The notes below the pieces were generated by a model. That model did not search any database and was not told the DNA's origin. It worked only from the letters and a program-made list of their open reading frames with translations. Shown here one piece after another: positions 24,223 to 36,008 of a stretch of 64,000 bases of DNA. How positions within the stretch are numbered: the stretch's first letter is position 1; every line of letters begins with the position of its first letter. A program made the position numbers and the translations under genes. The DNA is from Antennarius striatus (taxonomy: Eukaryota > Chordata > Actinopteri > Lophiiformes > Antennariidae), in contig NC_090794.1 in assembly GCF_040054535.1 (NCBI RefSeq), forward strand, positions 6,983,001-7,047,000, read 5' to 3'.

Positions 24223-27200
24223 AGCAGGGATACATCTTTACTAGCTGTAACAATGACCTTTCTAAATAGTCAATTCAGTTTACTGTAGCGAGTTTTAGAC
24301 TGGAGAGCTTCATCAGCATTTTACACAACCTCTACTGTACACAACACACACACACACACACACACACACACTTCACTTTGCCTGCACAGCTCCATTCACA
24401 TAGCATGGGTGGGGTATCTGGGTTATGGAGCGGAGCAGCTGTAATGTGACACAGTTTGTCTGAATGTGCTGTAAACCTGAGACGAGGGGCTGATTTAACG
24501 AAACGAACGGAGCAGGAAATGATTGCACCTAAAAAAAAACCCGGAGCGGATCAAAAACAGATCAGCAAACAGAAGGAAAGAGAACCAGAATTATAATCAT
24601 AACACTGTACTTCTTATAAACGCCGCATCTGAAAAACAAACTACCGTCAAAGTTGGAAACGTGACCGTAAAACATTCTTTCTGTAGCTACAATCTGCATC
24701 GACCTCTAAAGACGGGGGATTTTAGCCCATTTCTTTTTGTCTTTTTGTAATGCCAGGCAAATCCGCCACGCTCTCAGTTATCTTATGTGAGAGTGGCACA
24801 ATATCATTGTGGCACAGAAATAGCAGATTCCCAGCCCCAAGGCCGATGTCCCACTTCAGTGGCGAGGTCATTCGGCGGTCAGCGACGGCTGACTAAAGGA
24901 GGATGAAGACAAACAGAAAATCCTGTTTGTCAGAATTTATTCTGTTTTATGCGGGAAGACAAACAGGAAGAAACATTTTAAATATGAAACAGCTTTAGAT
25001 TTAATATTCTTATTTACAAGAAAAAACAACAACATAAAAGCTGTTTTTGCATGGAAAGAGTGCATTTTTGAGAGGAAAAAAAACCTTGAAAAACAAAAGA
25101 CATTCAGTAAGACACCACTTTAGGGGAATTAGACAAAAAACTGCATGAGCGGCAGGCGTTGGTTCACGTCCAAATCCCAGTTTCTCCATGGTGCGAGGCA
25201 TTCATCATCATTATCATGGCTATTCAGTGCACCTAATCCCCTTTAAAATCAACTGTCAATTCTCATTTGGCTGCCTTCAACATCTTACAAGTTTTGAATT
25301 CTCCCATGAACTGAATCCGGAGCGTTAGCCAGACAACAAGAGCTCAACAGAGGCGATGTCTCCATTCCTTAGAACCTTTTGCGTTTCAATGTGTTTTCCA
25401 AACCCAATGAGAGTTAAAAGAGACTTAATTGTGGATCCATGACCAATCAAAGTGAACACCATCCCAAAAGCAATCGGCACTCTCTGTTCACCACAACCCA
25501 CACACTACGACTAGGCCGAACATACTGACCTGGTCACAGAACCACTCACCAGCAGCACTGAGTTACTGTAGTTACACTTTGGAGAGGAAGAAGCGATTCT
25601 ATCAAAACTGCATTAATCCGTTTGATTTAAACGTTAAGATACCTGTAGAAAGAATATATTAGAAATGACTCTGATGACCTGAGTGTGAGCAGGAAAGCAG
25701 AGCCGGGAGCGTTGGCATCCCTTCCGTGTGACGGTAGCTGTGGACGTGGAACAACGGGATGTGATGCTGTGTGCTGATCGTGTTCAGGGGTTACATGACC
25801 CACGGTTTATTGTGTCACACACTCTCCCTCCCTCAATGTGTCCACAGTACAGAGAGCAGCACAGATGGCCGGCAGGGCTCCACACATGGATGTTATCGCT
25901 GTGCCGGTCAGAACGGGGTGGATATTGAAGGGTAAAAGTGGAAGAGGGAGTCAATGGAACATGATACAGGATGGTCAAACTGAGATAATTATAGATGTGT
26001 GTGCTGATACACACCAGGCCTACCGATAGGCAGACAGTTCAGTGAACAGAGCATCCGATGTGATGCTTTGCTGCCAGTATTGCTAGATAGACTGAGCTTC
26101 CAGAGGGATCAGCCTATATAAAGGATGGGATTAACGTAACGAGGTGATGCATCTGCTCCATGATTATGCTTAAATGCCTGACTCTATGTTTCAGAGAGGA
26201 TAACACAGCCACAACAGGCAGATGCTGGGGCTGCTGGTGAAGCTACAGATTATCTAAAAGGTCGAAACAATAAAACATGGAATAAACACTAGAATCTGAG
26301 GTTTAATCCATCGACCGCACTAAAGTTAAACAGAGGACAGTTCAGGACCTTCACTTCCAGAATGAGTTGACTAACTGCTCACAAGCCTGTTATGTAAAAC
26401 AGCTTTGGTGCATAACAGATGATGCGGAGTGCTGTGTTTAGCTGGATCTGTCAGTCAACATGCCAGACCATTTTGGGACAACACGCCTTGTTAAATCTGT
26501 GGGCTTTAATGCACTGCTGTCACGGCCTGCAGGGACAAACATTAAAACTTAATGTTCATCTTTCATGTTTTGGTAATACACAGCAGGGCCCTGGAGCTAA
26601 AGCAGCCAAATTAAAGTAGGCTATCACTTCAATATTACTCACTCCTTGCACAATGCGGCTATGGTGGCATCTATGTAGGATCATGATGTCCATGGGGCAG
26701 GCAGTGCAGGAGACACACTGAACCATTTATCAACATGTAGGAGGACCCAACCTCTGTCCTGACCTGTAAAACTGTCTGTGGAGGTTTACTACTGTATAAC
26801 CACAACAGCATGAGTCACAACCCTGCTCGGAAAGCATCAGAGGGAGGAGCGACGTAAGAGGGCCATTAAAGAGAAAAGTAATGCATTTAGACAGCTGCTG
26901 CAAATCTGTAAAGAATGAATAAAGGTGAGGGGTAAAGGGGCGTGAGCGGGAATCGAGCCCATGGCCGCTGAGCATCTACACCACAGAGCTATGGGAGCAT
27001 CTATCTTTAAAGTTTTAAATATTTTTAAAACAATTCGGATGTTTTGAAATAAAAACATGCAATTGCAATTAATGCAATTGCCATTTACTCTATAAATCAA
27101 AAAATTGTGAAAATTCTCTTCAATTTCTTGTATCGGAACAAATCCGAATGACTGGTTTCCTATGATCAACAACTGAAAAGCCAAATATATTCTATTTAAA

Positions 27201-28019
27201 ATTATATAAAGAGCGAAAGAAATGTGTTTTTGTCTGTGAACTTATAAATTCAGAGTAATTGGACTGAGGATAGGTCAGCAAAAGGAGGAAAACTGAAAGG
27301 AAAAAAACAATTTGATCTAATGATCTACTTTCCATCTAAATCTTGTTATTTGCAACAGGTCACATTTGGAGGGAATTCAAACGACATGCGGCTCAAGAAC
27401 ACGCCTGAATAAAATACTGAGGGAATTTACCAGACAAACATGTGAAAAATTTTAATAACATAAACACCCAGAACACAAAGGCTTCTCTCTTCTCACTAAC
27501 ACTTATATTAAAAATAACTGCAAATATTTTGAATTATAGCCAAATGAAATTTATAAAATACTTTGATCTGGTAAAAAAAACTGACTGCGTACATTTTTCT
27601 CTCATTATTGGTTTAAACAGATACAATACGAACACATTTTATTATGGCACAGATATTTATATTTTTGTCAGATTTTATTGAAAAAAATATTTTTAATTAC
27701 TAAATCAAAAGCTCTGATCACTAACACTTCCCTCTTGATGTGTTAGTACTAATAATCAGCACAATTTCATTTTGAAGCACTGTTTTCTATAAGTTTCTGG
27801 GTCGGCGGCGTACTGTACCTCCATGGCGAGCGCGGCAGTCTGCTGGTCATAATGGTTCAGAATGTTGGGCATGAAAGTGGAGTTGTAGGGCAGCCCCTGG
27901 CACATACGAAGGGTGATGGGCTCACAGGTGAAGAGACTGTGGCTCCCCGCTGCCGCATCCATGGGGATGGCAACGCATGCTGTCAGCATGGACACCGACA
28001 GAACCCACAGGAGATCCAT
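16208..28019 (-). CDS. fzd3: Frizzled-3 Wnt/planar-polarity receptor
   Basis: Seven-pass plasma-membrane receptor; FZD3 acts in planar cell polarity and axon guidance. Minus-strand exons in order: 27819-28019, 20572-20768, 19834-20296, 19441-19740, 19082-19333, 17418-17566, 16542-16799, 16208-16466 (2079 nt, 692 aa; human is about 666). The start at 28019 is chosen because [19 protein letters not shown] is a good signal peptide; an in-frame upstream Met lacks one. The cysteine-rich domain (residues about 25-136) has all ten cysteines, e.g. [29 protein letters not shown], and an NST glycosylation site. Seven hydrophobic segments follow from about residue 195 to 505. The Dishevelled-binding KTxxxW motif is present as KTCFEW. 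The Ser/Arg-rich tail ends [10 protein letters not shown], like human EDGTSA. Frizzled-3 rather than -6 by [19 protein letters not shown] and [14 protein letters not shown]. All exon phases join; the Arg codons at 20572/20296 and 16542/16466 are split. Confidence 0.95.
21202..21271. repeat. (GT)n microsatellite
   Basis: About 35 uninterrupted GT units in a fzd3 intron. Confidence 0.97.
21761..21916. mobile_element. MITE with 29-bp terminal inverted repeats and TA duplication
   Basis: A 156-bp non-coding element whose left end (TGGTATTTTCCGCACTATAA then GGCGCACCT) matches the reverse complement of its right end (CAGTATTTTCTGCACTATAA then AGCGCACCTT) at about 25 of 29 positions. It is flanked on both sides by TA (21759-21760 and 21917-21918), as expected for Tc1/mariner-type insertion. 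No transposase is encoded, so it would be non-autonomous. The 'cgcactataaggcgcacc' motif is a familiar dispersed repeat in fish and other vertebrates; the exact family is not assigned. Confidence 0.8.
22245..22288. repeat. perfect 18-bp inverted repeat (hairpin)
   Basis: GATATATAAAGTTTCTAA at 22245-22262 is followed after an 8-nt loop by its exact reverse complement at 22271-22288. AT-rich; it lies in a fzd3 intron. Confidence 0.9.
24164..24221. repeat. (GT)n microsatellite
   Basis: About 29 GT units in a fzd3 intron; a CA run follows about 120 bp later at 24343-24371. Confidence 0.95.
26938..27005 (-). repeat. tRNA-like fragment (possible SINE head)
   Basis: On the minus strand this reads CCATAGCTCTGTGGTGTAGA and then GGCCATGGGCTCGATTCCCG. 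The first part resembles a pol III A box (TAGCTCTGTGG) and GGCTCGATTCC a B box. The A-B spacing is too short for a complete tRNA and I cannot fold a full cloverleaf, so this is called a tRNA-derived remnant, not a tRNA gene. Confidence 0.4.
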
Positions 28020-29273
28020 GTCTTGTGAGTAAAGCAGAAGACGAGAAAGGGAGATGATTTCTGCCTCATCCACTAGGACGAACAAAATGCAAGGCTTGAA
28101 GAGTGTCCAGGATGGTCCGTTAGTCTCTTCCTCCTCTTCAGGTCACAGAGAAACAGCCTGGATCGGGCGACGTAATCCAACACAGCCATGGTGGAAGCTG
28201 GCTGCATCCATCACTGTGAGGATTCGAGTCAGCAGACCTCCATCACCGGCATGATGGGCTGTGTTTTTACACATCCCACACCTCCTGCCTCTCTCGACCG
28301 AATTGATGCTTTGGAGAAAATATGGAGGACAAATGCAGATGATGCTCTGCCGGTGACCTGAGATTAAAAGCAAAACATTTTAAATGTATTTGATATCAGG
28401 TGATCAGTAGTAGATACTCTATTAGGTACATTAATTACAGATTGCGCATGAATAACACACCAAGAGGCTGTTTCTAGAGGTTTGGTGACTGTGAATGATG
28501 ACATTAACAGAATGACTTAGACCCACAAACACAACATAATCCAGACTAGGATACATTAATGCTAATTATCACACTTATAGCCTTACTTTATCAATTAGGT
28601 GGATATTTATAGTTTTTTCACGAGACTTTATTAAAATGACAATTACTATGATGCTACTTTAAAAAAATATTAATAATATAATTGAAATTTGTGGACTAAG
28701 GAACACCAAATTTGAGATTATTAGTGATTTGTAAGGGAAATGCTTCATTTATAAAACAGTACAGCCCGACATCTTTCCATTCACTGAGACGCAAAATAAT
28801 AGGAACAACACTTCCTTAAATCTTATCAACACATAACCTACAACCTTCTGAGGGGTTCTTATTGTAAGCGCGTCATTACTGTGTGTGTTAGCCTACCTGA
28901 GGGCAACATTGACGGGCTGCTCCTGTTAGCTCCGATAAATTAATTGCTCCCCATTAATGTGAGTTAGCTAACTGACGCGCCCGGGCGGCTCCTCACGGCT
29001 GCTTGTGTACCCACACTAACCGAGTCACTCCGGATAAATTATTGTGTGAAATAAGAAAAAATGTCAGATAAAAAAAAAATATCAAAGTGGCGCAGCGAAG
29101 ACAAAAGATGACGGTTATTTAAATGACGTTAACCGTGGCATGTGCAGCCTACGTGACGCTACCGGTGTAGTAATTCAACGCACCGAGCGGGACGGCAGCT
29201 AAGGCGCTTGGTTCATGAGAAATGCATTGGTTATAGGTGAGGAATAAAATGGTGGAAATAAAGACAACTTTAC

Positions 29274-29420
29274 CTTGAATGCTGTACCGATAATTCACGT
29301 GTTACAATGAGGTCTCCACCGCTCCTCGAGTTGGTAACAATGAGTGTCCCTCCAGCAGCTCCCTCCTCCCGGCTCCTCCTGTCCTCTGTCCCCCTCCCCG
29401 CGTCGGTCCCCCTCCGCTCT
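29274..29420 (-). promoter_or_regulatory. fzd3: probable fzd3 5' UTR exon and promoter region
   Basis: On the minus strand a GT donor (CATTCAAG|GTAAAG) lies at 29273/29274. Upstream (29300-29450 in plus coordinates) is C/G-rich sequence with several CpGs, unlike the AT-rich surroundings. This fits a non-coding first exon and promoter spliced to the acceptor CTCACAAG that precedes the start codon exon (28020-28022). The transcription start is not determined; the upper limit is a guess. Confidence 0.45.
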
Positions 29421-29845
29421 GCGAACTCCAAGCGCGCGACATTTCAAAAACAACTTCCTGTCAAGACTTTAAAAATTAAAAGCTTCGTGGAGGCAGAGAA
29501 CCGAGTCTGACAAGTATTCGCACGGGAGGCCTAAAATTTTTTGCCACAGATACACAAAGGCAGCAAACAAACAAACAAATAAATAAACGAAGCAAACATG
29601 ATCAAACAACAAAACATAAAAACCAACAACTCTTATCAACATATCTATAGAAATACAGCAAGGTGGTGACACAGTTACATTTACAATACTGTTATCTAGG
29701 TTTACTACTTTAGTTGTAAATCAATTTAAATTTTGATGCAATGCTGAAACATTATAAAACCAAACATTACATTATTAATTTTTATTGACCCAAACCCCAA
29801 AACAGTTGTGAAAAGTAAGAATATTATTTACTGAAATGTAGAAGT

Positions 29846-30177
29846 TGTCACGGTTCGGCGTGGCAGGGGGAGGCCAAGCTTGTGGGTGGAGCCACGGCTC
29901 CACACCTGTTGGTCCTCTCCACACCTGAGACTCATCCACACACCCGTTCTGATCGTCATACCTGAGCTTGTTTTGGTACTAATGACCATAAGGCTTTTTA
30001 AGCCTGGCTCCATGAGAGCTCGGTGCTGGTTCGTTGCTCATGTTTGGTTCCTGGCAATCTGTCCTGATTTTTAGTTTCTTGTCTGTCTGGAGAATTTTTA
30101 CGTTTGTTAATAAATCATGGAGGGAAGATTTGCTTTTGGTGTCCTGCACTTGGGTCCATATTCCGCCTCACGTGACA
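29846..30177. mobile_element. solo LTR of an LTR retrotransposon
   Basis: A 332-bp segment begins TGTCACGG and ends CGTGACA (TG..CA ends with a short inverted repeat TGTCACG/CGTGACA). It is flanked by an exact 5-bp direct repeat GAAGT at 29841-29845 and 30178-30182. An internal AATAAA at 30109-30114 sits where an LTR poly(A) signal would be in plus orientation. No gag/pol sequence flanks it, so it looks like a solo LTR left by recombination. Similar 'tgtcacg...cgtgaca' repeats are common in teleosts; superfamily unassigned. Confidence 0.75.
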
Positions 30178-30182
30178 GAAGT

Positions 30183-31089
30183 TCCTAAAATTAAGTTTGC
30201 AAGTGGAATTTTCTTGCAATATAAAATAGCATTGGAAATTTTACGTAACTGCATTGATTAAATTTTACCACTAATTAAACTAATGAGTTTTGCATAGAGG
30301 GTTTTTTTTTCTTGTAACTTATTTTTAATGCGTATACGTGTGTACTTGTACGTGGGAAATGTAGCAGAACAATATTCCGAATTACGATTATAATGCATTT
30401 TATAATAATATACAACAATAACACAAGTTTTATAGTGCTGTATGTGAAAAGCATGTCAATCATTTTACACCTTTACTTTGAAGGTCCAGAGCCACATTTC
30501 CGGTCTTGCTCAGTCTGCTTTGTAGCGCTTGATGCAGCGCGTCCTTCTCATGAAGGCAGGTTGTTCCGTCCTCACCGGCTCGACCGCCCATCCGAGGGCG
30601 AGCTGGGTTTCACAGCTTTGATTGAAAAACTTATCTGACTGGCTGAACAAGAGTCTAACGAATATTTGATCACCAACCCTGCAGCAGCAAACTTAAAAAT
30701 AGACGCATTATGCCCTCAGGCAACGCCTATATCATTTTACTCAAGTAAGGGCTTAATAACACAGGGATGAACCAGCCTACTCCCACAATTAGGACTTGTC
30801 TAGTTTACTACTATGAATAATAATAATAATAATACCACTATACATTTCAACTATACAGTATACAATATGTTTCATAAATATGTAAGTATATGAGTATGCA
30901 GCCATCAGTGCATGTCTAGTGTCCATGCTCTGAAGTATGAACGCTGGAAACACATCTTTTAGAGGCAGATGGTCTGTGCAGGAGTCACATTGTCGCTGCG
31001 TTTGTCATCATTAGGGAACACCGCAAACGCTCCACTGTGGTTCGCTTTGCAGCGCCCCCTCTGTGTGTGACAGGCCGTCACAGCCAATC

Positions 31090-31140
<51 letters not shown>

Positions 31141-31665
31141 TTACTATGGATACAAGTAAACTGTGTAAGAGCAACTGGCATGAAGAGGAAAAGCGAAAAG
31201 AGATAAGGCCACAAGGAGCTGCACATTGAGACGGAGGGTTTAGAAGTTGGATTTGTTCTCCTCTACCAGCAGAGGAGGCCTTACAGTGAGTAAATATTAG
31301 TGGGGTTTGTCATACAGCTCTTAGTAGTACTGTACTTTGTGCAGGCTGCTTGACTTCTCATTGTTTTTACAGGGTTGAAACGTCAATGTAGATGATTCAC
31401 TGTTATCCTGTGGCACTGTTTACATGTCTCTATTCGTTGTAAGTGTGAAGAAGTCATACAATCACTGACTTAATGTGTTAGAAAGAGTTTAAAAATAAGC
31501 TTTTAAGAGTTCAGGTGGATCCTGTAAAGATTCTGATGTAAACATATATGAAAACAATGAGACAATGGCAAATACTGCACATACGTACATGAAGAAATAA
31601 CACAAAAAAGCAAATAAGTTGTCCTTTTTATTTCAGCATATCTCTTTTATTCCACTGATCTGCAG
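30183..31665. other. fzd3-fbxo16 intergenic / fbxo16 5' region
   Basis: AT-rich DNA with a modestly GC-richer patch near 30480-30610, an (AAT) run near 30817-30832 and a CA repeat at 31093-31138. A consensus-like donor (TTACA|GTGAGT) at 31285/31286 could end a non-coding fbxo16 first exon that splices to the acceptor tgatctgcag before 31666. No coding exon recognised. Confidence 0.4.
31093..31138. repeat. (CA)n microsatellite
   Basis: About 23 CA units just upstream of the probable fbxo16 transcription unit. Confidence 0.95.
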
Positions 31666-31667
31666 AG

Positions 31668-34600
31668 ATGCCACTTGCACCGAGGTCATCTGCAGGCTGC
31701 GCTAAGATGCGGACCACCCTGAGTGCCTGGACCCCCCTGAACAACCCACTGTTAAACAGCAAGGTCAAATAAAGACAAGTCTGGAATACTATCCATCAAA
31801 AACACATAATTCATAGTCATTATTGAAGTGGTTTTGATCATTCTTTTACCAAACATGTAGAAAAAATTCTGCATTACAGATGATTATTAAGTTAAAATGT
31901 GATTGATTTTAAAAGTAATTTTAGAATACAGAGATGGAGCACACAAATATGATATTTTAGGAGCACATGGAAACACTCGTGGTTATAGGTCATGAAAGTT
32001 AATTAAAAACAAAATCAAGCTTACAGTAAAAATAATTAAACCCAAAATTTGACTATTTTAATTATGTATAAGATGTTAAATATTTTCAGTTTAAAAATTC
32101 ATTTTGAATCATGTTGTATAAATTAAATAAGACTCGTGTCATTAATTTCAGAGTACAGACAATTTTAAAGTGCAATATGTTTGCGCATAATAGTGGAGTG
32201 ATAGAGACTAGAATAAAGGCATTCTATCATATGTGATGCTTGAATTAACAAAAATGTTTATGTAAATTGTATTATACACTGAACTCCTAAAATAAAAATA
32301 ATTGGAAGTTTCATTTATAATTAACATATTTAAATTTGGCATTTTGATCATAATTTTCATGCATCGCATTTTGTGTTTGATGCAATCATTAATCTTTACG
32401 ACTCTGTTGGTTGCCAGGTGTTTGAAGAGAGACGAAACCTCCTGGCAAAGTGGGTAAGATCATTGCAGATGACTAGAGACACACATAGTGCCTCAATGCA
32501 AACACACACTCTGCTGTGGGCGACCCATTTTCCACCCAGCTGTTTCCAGCTGTTTCCGATCGTGTGGACACATTCTGTTGTCTTCCTGTCAGTTTGAGCG
32601 GTGGTCTGATGGCCAGCGGAGGGTGGTGCTGCAGGACTTTGTGCTGAGCTGTTCCTCTGAGCAGCTGATGTTCCTGAACCTCAGTGTGAACAAACGCCTC
32701 CCACTGCAGACTGGAGACTTCACCTGCCTGCTGCCCAGAGCCCTCTGCCTCTACATCTTCTCCTACCTCGACCCCCGCAGCTTATGTCGATGTGCGCGGG
32801 TACCCATACTGACAATCGTACATATGTGTAGATGTGTTAATTATTTAGTGAAAAAAACAACAACCCCTCATTCATTCTCTGTGTTTCTGTTCTATGAGAA
32901 GGTGAGCTGGCACTGGAAGAGCATTGTGGAACTTGACCAGCTGTGGATGCCCAAGTGTCTGAGGCTGGGTTGGTGCCTTAGCTTCTCCCCTACAACCTTT
33001 GAGCAAGGCATTTGGAAGAGACACTACATCCAAACCGTGAATGAGCTGCGACCGACGTCATTGCAGGTCTGAACACCATATATAGAATCAGCAAAGTGGA
33101 TTAAAACAAATGTAGATTCAGTTCTCCTGGCAGCAGAAATGGATGTTTTATATTTATAAAAAGTCTCTTGTTCACCTGCAGACTGCTGAATTCAAGAAGC
33201 AGTTTCTAGTTCCTCATGTACGAGCCAGTAACCATGAAGATCCGTCAGATGTGGAGGAGAAACCTGCATCCAGCTCCTTGACTCTGAGGAGCGTCTCTAG
33301 AAAGAAGCAGTCGACTGGACCTCCGCCCTGGAGAGATTCTGACAGGCACCCTAAAGACACGCATCGCTTCAACTACTTGGACAACCTGGATCCCAGCGAA
33401 CAAGCCATCAGAGCGTAAGACTGCATACAATGCAAGGAGGAATGATTGCTTTCAGTCAGGCAGTGACATTAGACAACCATTAAAAAAAAGAAAGAAAAAT
33501 GACTGTTTGCCAAAGAGGACAAAGACATATTTGAATAAAATACCAACAAGCATAAAACATGGAGGATTCAGTACAAGTTTTCAGTGCATTTCCCTGAAGA
33601 CAGACAGAAAAAAAAGTTTTCAATGTTTAATGTTCAAGTCTTGTTGCGTATTAGAGGAAAAGCTAAATTTCAAAACAGAAAAAAGAAAATCCGAAAATAA
33701 AATTCCTAAAATTTCCAAATGCACCTCTCCAAATATTTAAGATTTGTCACCCACAGACCCACAGAACCTTAAATCAAATTGTGAGCATAAACAAAAGCAA
33801 AACATGAAGGATAAAAATGAGTAAAAAGGACCAATTCAGTACTTGGTTGTTGTGCATAGAGTGTTGAAAAATATATTAAAAAGAATATATTTTTAGTTTT
33901 TCGTTCCTGAAACCAAACCAGCCAACACTGGGCGCACACCAAACACACTCAAATAAATGATTGTTGGATCATTTGATTTGGTTTGAGTCACTTTATCCTC
34001 CTTTATTTTTCGGCATCATGTGAAGTCTGGACTTTCTCACAGAACTGTGTCACTGTTATACTGATTTTAAGTAAAGCGTATCTAGCAGGGCAGTTTAGAG
34101 GAGGTCATTAACTACTATAGCTTATACATATAGCTATAACAATGGATAATAATTCTATTATAATAAAGTGTATAAGTCCTGTGTGACTCGGCTGTCTCCC
34201 TGCAGGCAGGTGAACCTCAGGGCCTCCATCTGCAGCAGCGTTGCAGACAAGCTGAGCAAGAAGACGTTGTCTGAGGCGAATTACAAACTACGTAAAGCCA
34301 AATCGCTGGTAAACAACCGTCATTCATCATCACCGCGGTAACCCTACTGTGACTGTGACCTCCTTGCCTGAATCAAAGGGAGGTGGTAAATGTGGAGGAT
34401 TCTCTAGAGACTGCAGCCAGCAGGCATCCTGCATTATGGAGCAGAGTTTACATAGGATGTTAATAATAAGCTGCTCATTAAGGAAGAGGAGAATTATACT
34501 GATGATGGGGTTGGGGGTGGGGGGGGGGTGAAATAGAGGACAACATGGCATTTAATCCTCAGGCTTTGATGAGGTCGATTTATTTTGGTGAATCAGGAAC

Positions 34601-36008
34601 TAATGTGACACGATTCGGTTATTATTATTGATTTCATGTTCGAATTTTTCTAAATGTCATTGAGTTTTTATTCTTATCGATATGTTGCAGGCAAAGACTT
34701 GGGGTGTTGGTTCATCTTTATATTTCTGTTTTGGATGGCTGAAAATTGAAAGTCAGCACTGACAAAATCTACAAAATCAGCCTTTCTAGCTTTGCCACAA
34801 ACATTTTTTTTTTTTTACTATTTGATACTTTAAAAATATTAAATCCAACATCAGGAGCCTGTTAAACTTTCTAGAAAACATCTCATGAAATACAAGTATG
34901 AGAATCACCAGATTCCTGCTCAAAAACAGCCCCAGTTAAAACAATTTGTCTTTTGTCAATTCCTCCGTCAGATGTTCCTCAGTTCCGGCTGCAGTCCTCC
35001 TCTTCCTCCTCACCTTCATCAAGACAGTTCTTCTAGACCCTGTTGGGCATCTTCCAGTCATGAACCCCCCATCACTAAAGAGACTGCCAAACGCGTGCTG
35101 CATGTGGCCAAATGGAATGCCGGGGTCCGCCCAGGCCCGGTGAGGTTGGCGGTGCCCCAGCTGAGTGCCGAGGGCCTCAAGGCATCCCGGCGAACACACA
35201 GGAGTGTACCCAGTAAGTATCCCACGATCCTCCGCTCCTCTGGGCTGAATATGATGCAACAACACAGCAAGAAATGTCTTCTGTTTTAATTAATACTTTA
35301 AAATGTCTGATTCTGCAAGAAAGTAATTGAGCAGTGAATTTGCAGCTTGTGACCCTGTTAAAAATGTTTTGACTTGTCATTCTTATTCTCTACATTTTTA
35401 GTTAAACAAAGAATTGCAAGATGTTTCAGACTGAACTTTAAATGGCAGCATTTCTTTAGTTGATCTGTAATGGCAAGAAGAAGTTGTTATCTCTACTGTC
35501 CATGATACATAGGCAGAAAAGTCCTGACCTGAAGGCAATTGAAAATTAAAACATAGCCATAGCACCACCCTGTGGCAACAGGAAATTACAGTTTTCTTCT
35601 TCGTTTTTTCTTTTTTTAAATTTGTTTGTGAAATTGAAGTTATAGTCAAAACATCACTCGAAGTAAATATTTCAATCATTCCCAGGTACACCACTGTTTG
35701 AGGTTCACAGCTGGACGGTTCCTGTTCTACACTCATAAGACGTGCAGCTGAACACCTCACAGCAGGAAGATGCACTCAAGGACAAGATTCAGGGCTACAG
35801 TCCTATATAGGGCTATATATTGATGGTTCACATGTAAAATTTTCAACAACTGAATTAAAGTTACGGTTTATACAAGACTGACTTGAGATGAGACAGTAAT
35901 TATGGTTAAAAGCCAGTTATATTTTACATTACAGCACCAAAGATCAAGGAAATGATAAACTTTATCAATCCTAGGGTAAGTAGTTTGCAGCCTCATGGAT
36001 TAATGTAA
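31668..36008 (+). CDS. fbxo16: F-box only protein 16
   Basis: Substrate-recognition subunit of an SCF (SKP1-CUL1-F-box) ubiquitin ligase by family membership. Exons: 31668-31763 (start ATG; exon begins 31666), 32418-32453, 32593-32799, 32902-33066, 33182-33414, 34206-34308, 34972-35212, 35935-36008; 1155 nt, about 384 aa, all phases joining. Landmarks shared with human FBXO16: LSAWTPLNNPLLN, VFEERRNLLAKW, the F-box LPRALCLYIFSYLDPRSLCR continuing to VSWHWKSIVELDQLWMPKCL (about residues 92-130), FEQGIWKRHYIQTV, PPWRDSDRHP and RFNYLDN. The donor after 33066 (gtctga) and that after 31763 (gtcaaa) are weak. The last exon is the least certain: a consensus donor gtaagt at 35975 could instead continue the transcript. 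It is longer than human FBXO16 (about 292 aa) because of the C-terminal exon 34972-35212 and beyond. Confidence 0.88.
34972..35212 (+). other. fbxo16: fbxo16 C-terminal extension exon
   Basis: A 241-nt open exon with acceptor tcctccgtcag and donor gtaagt encodes a Pro/Ser-rich stretch and then ITKETAKRVLHVAKWNAGVR, with PGPVRLAVPQLSAEGLKASR after it. It is in frame with exon 34206-34308 (KLRKAKSL). Human has a related KAQSL segment near its C-terminus, so the exon lies past the part I can align. Codon use and clean borders suggest it is real. Confidence 0.65.

Larger units (their letters stand above)
20769..27818 (-). other. fzd3: fzd3 intron 7 kb (between CRD exons)
   Basis: Separates the two exons encoding the halves of the cysteine-rich domain. 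It holds a (GT)n repeat at 21202-21271, a MITE at 21761-21916, a perfect hairpin at 22245-22288, a purine-rich stretch near 23740-23990, a (GT)n repeat at 24164-24221, a (CA) run near 24343-24371 and a tRNA-like fragment near 26938-27005. I see no coding exon with supportable splice sites and homology. Confidence 0.6.

Noticed and set aside
26938-27005. Functional tRNA gene
   Set aside because: A- and B-box-like motifs exist, but the spacing is too short and no full cloverleaf or acceptor stem can be drawn.
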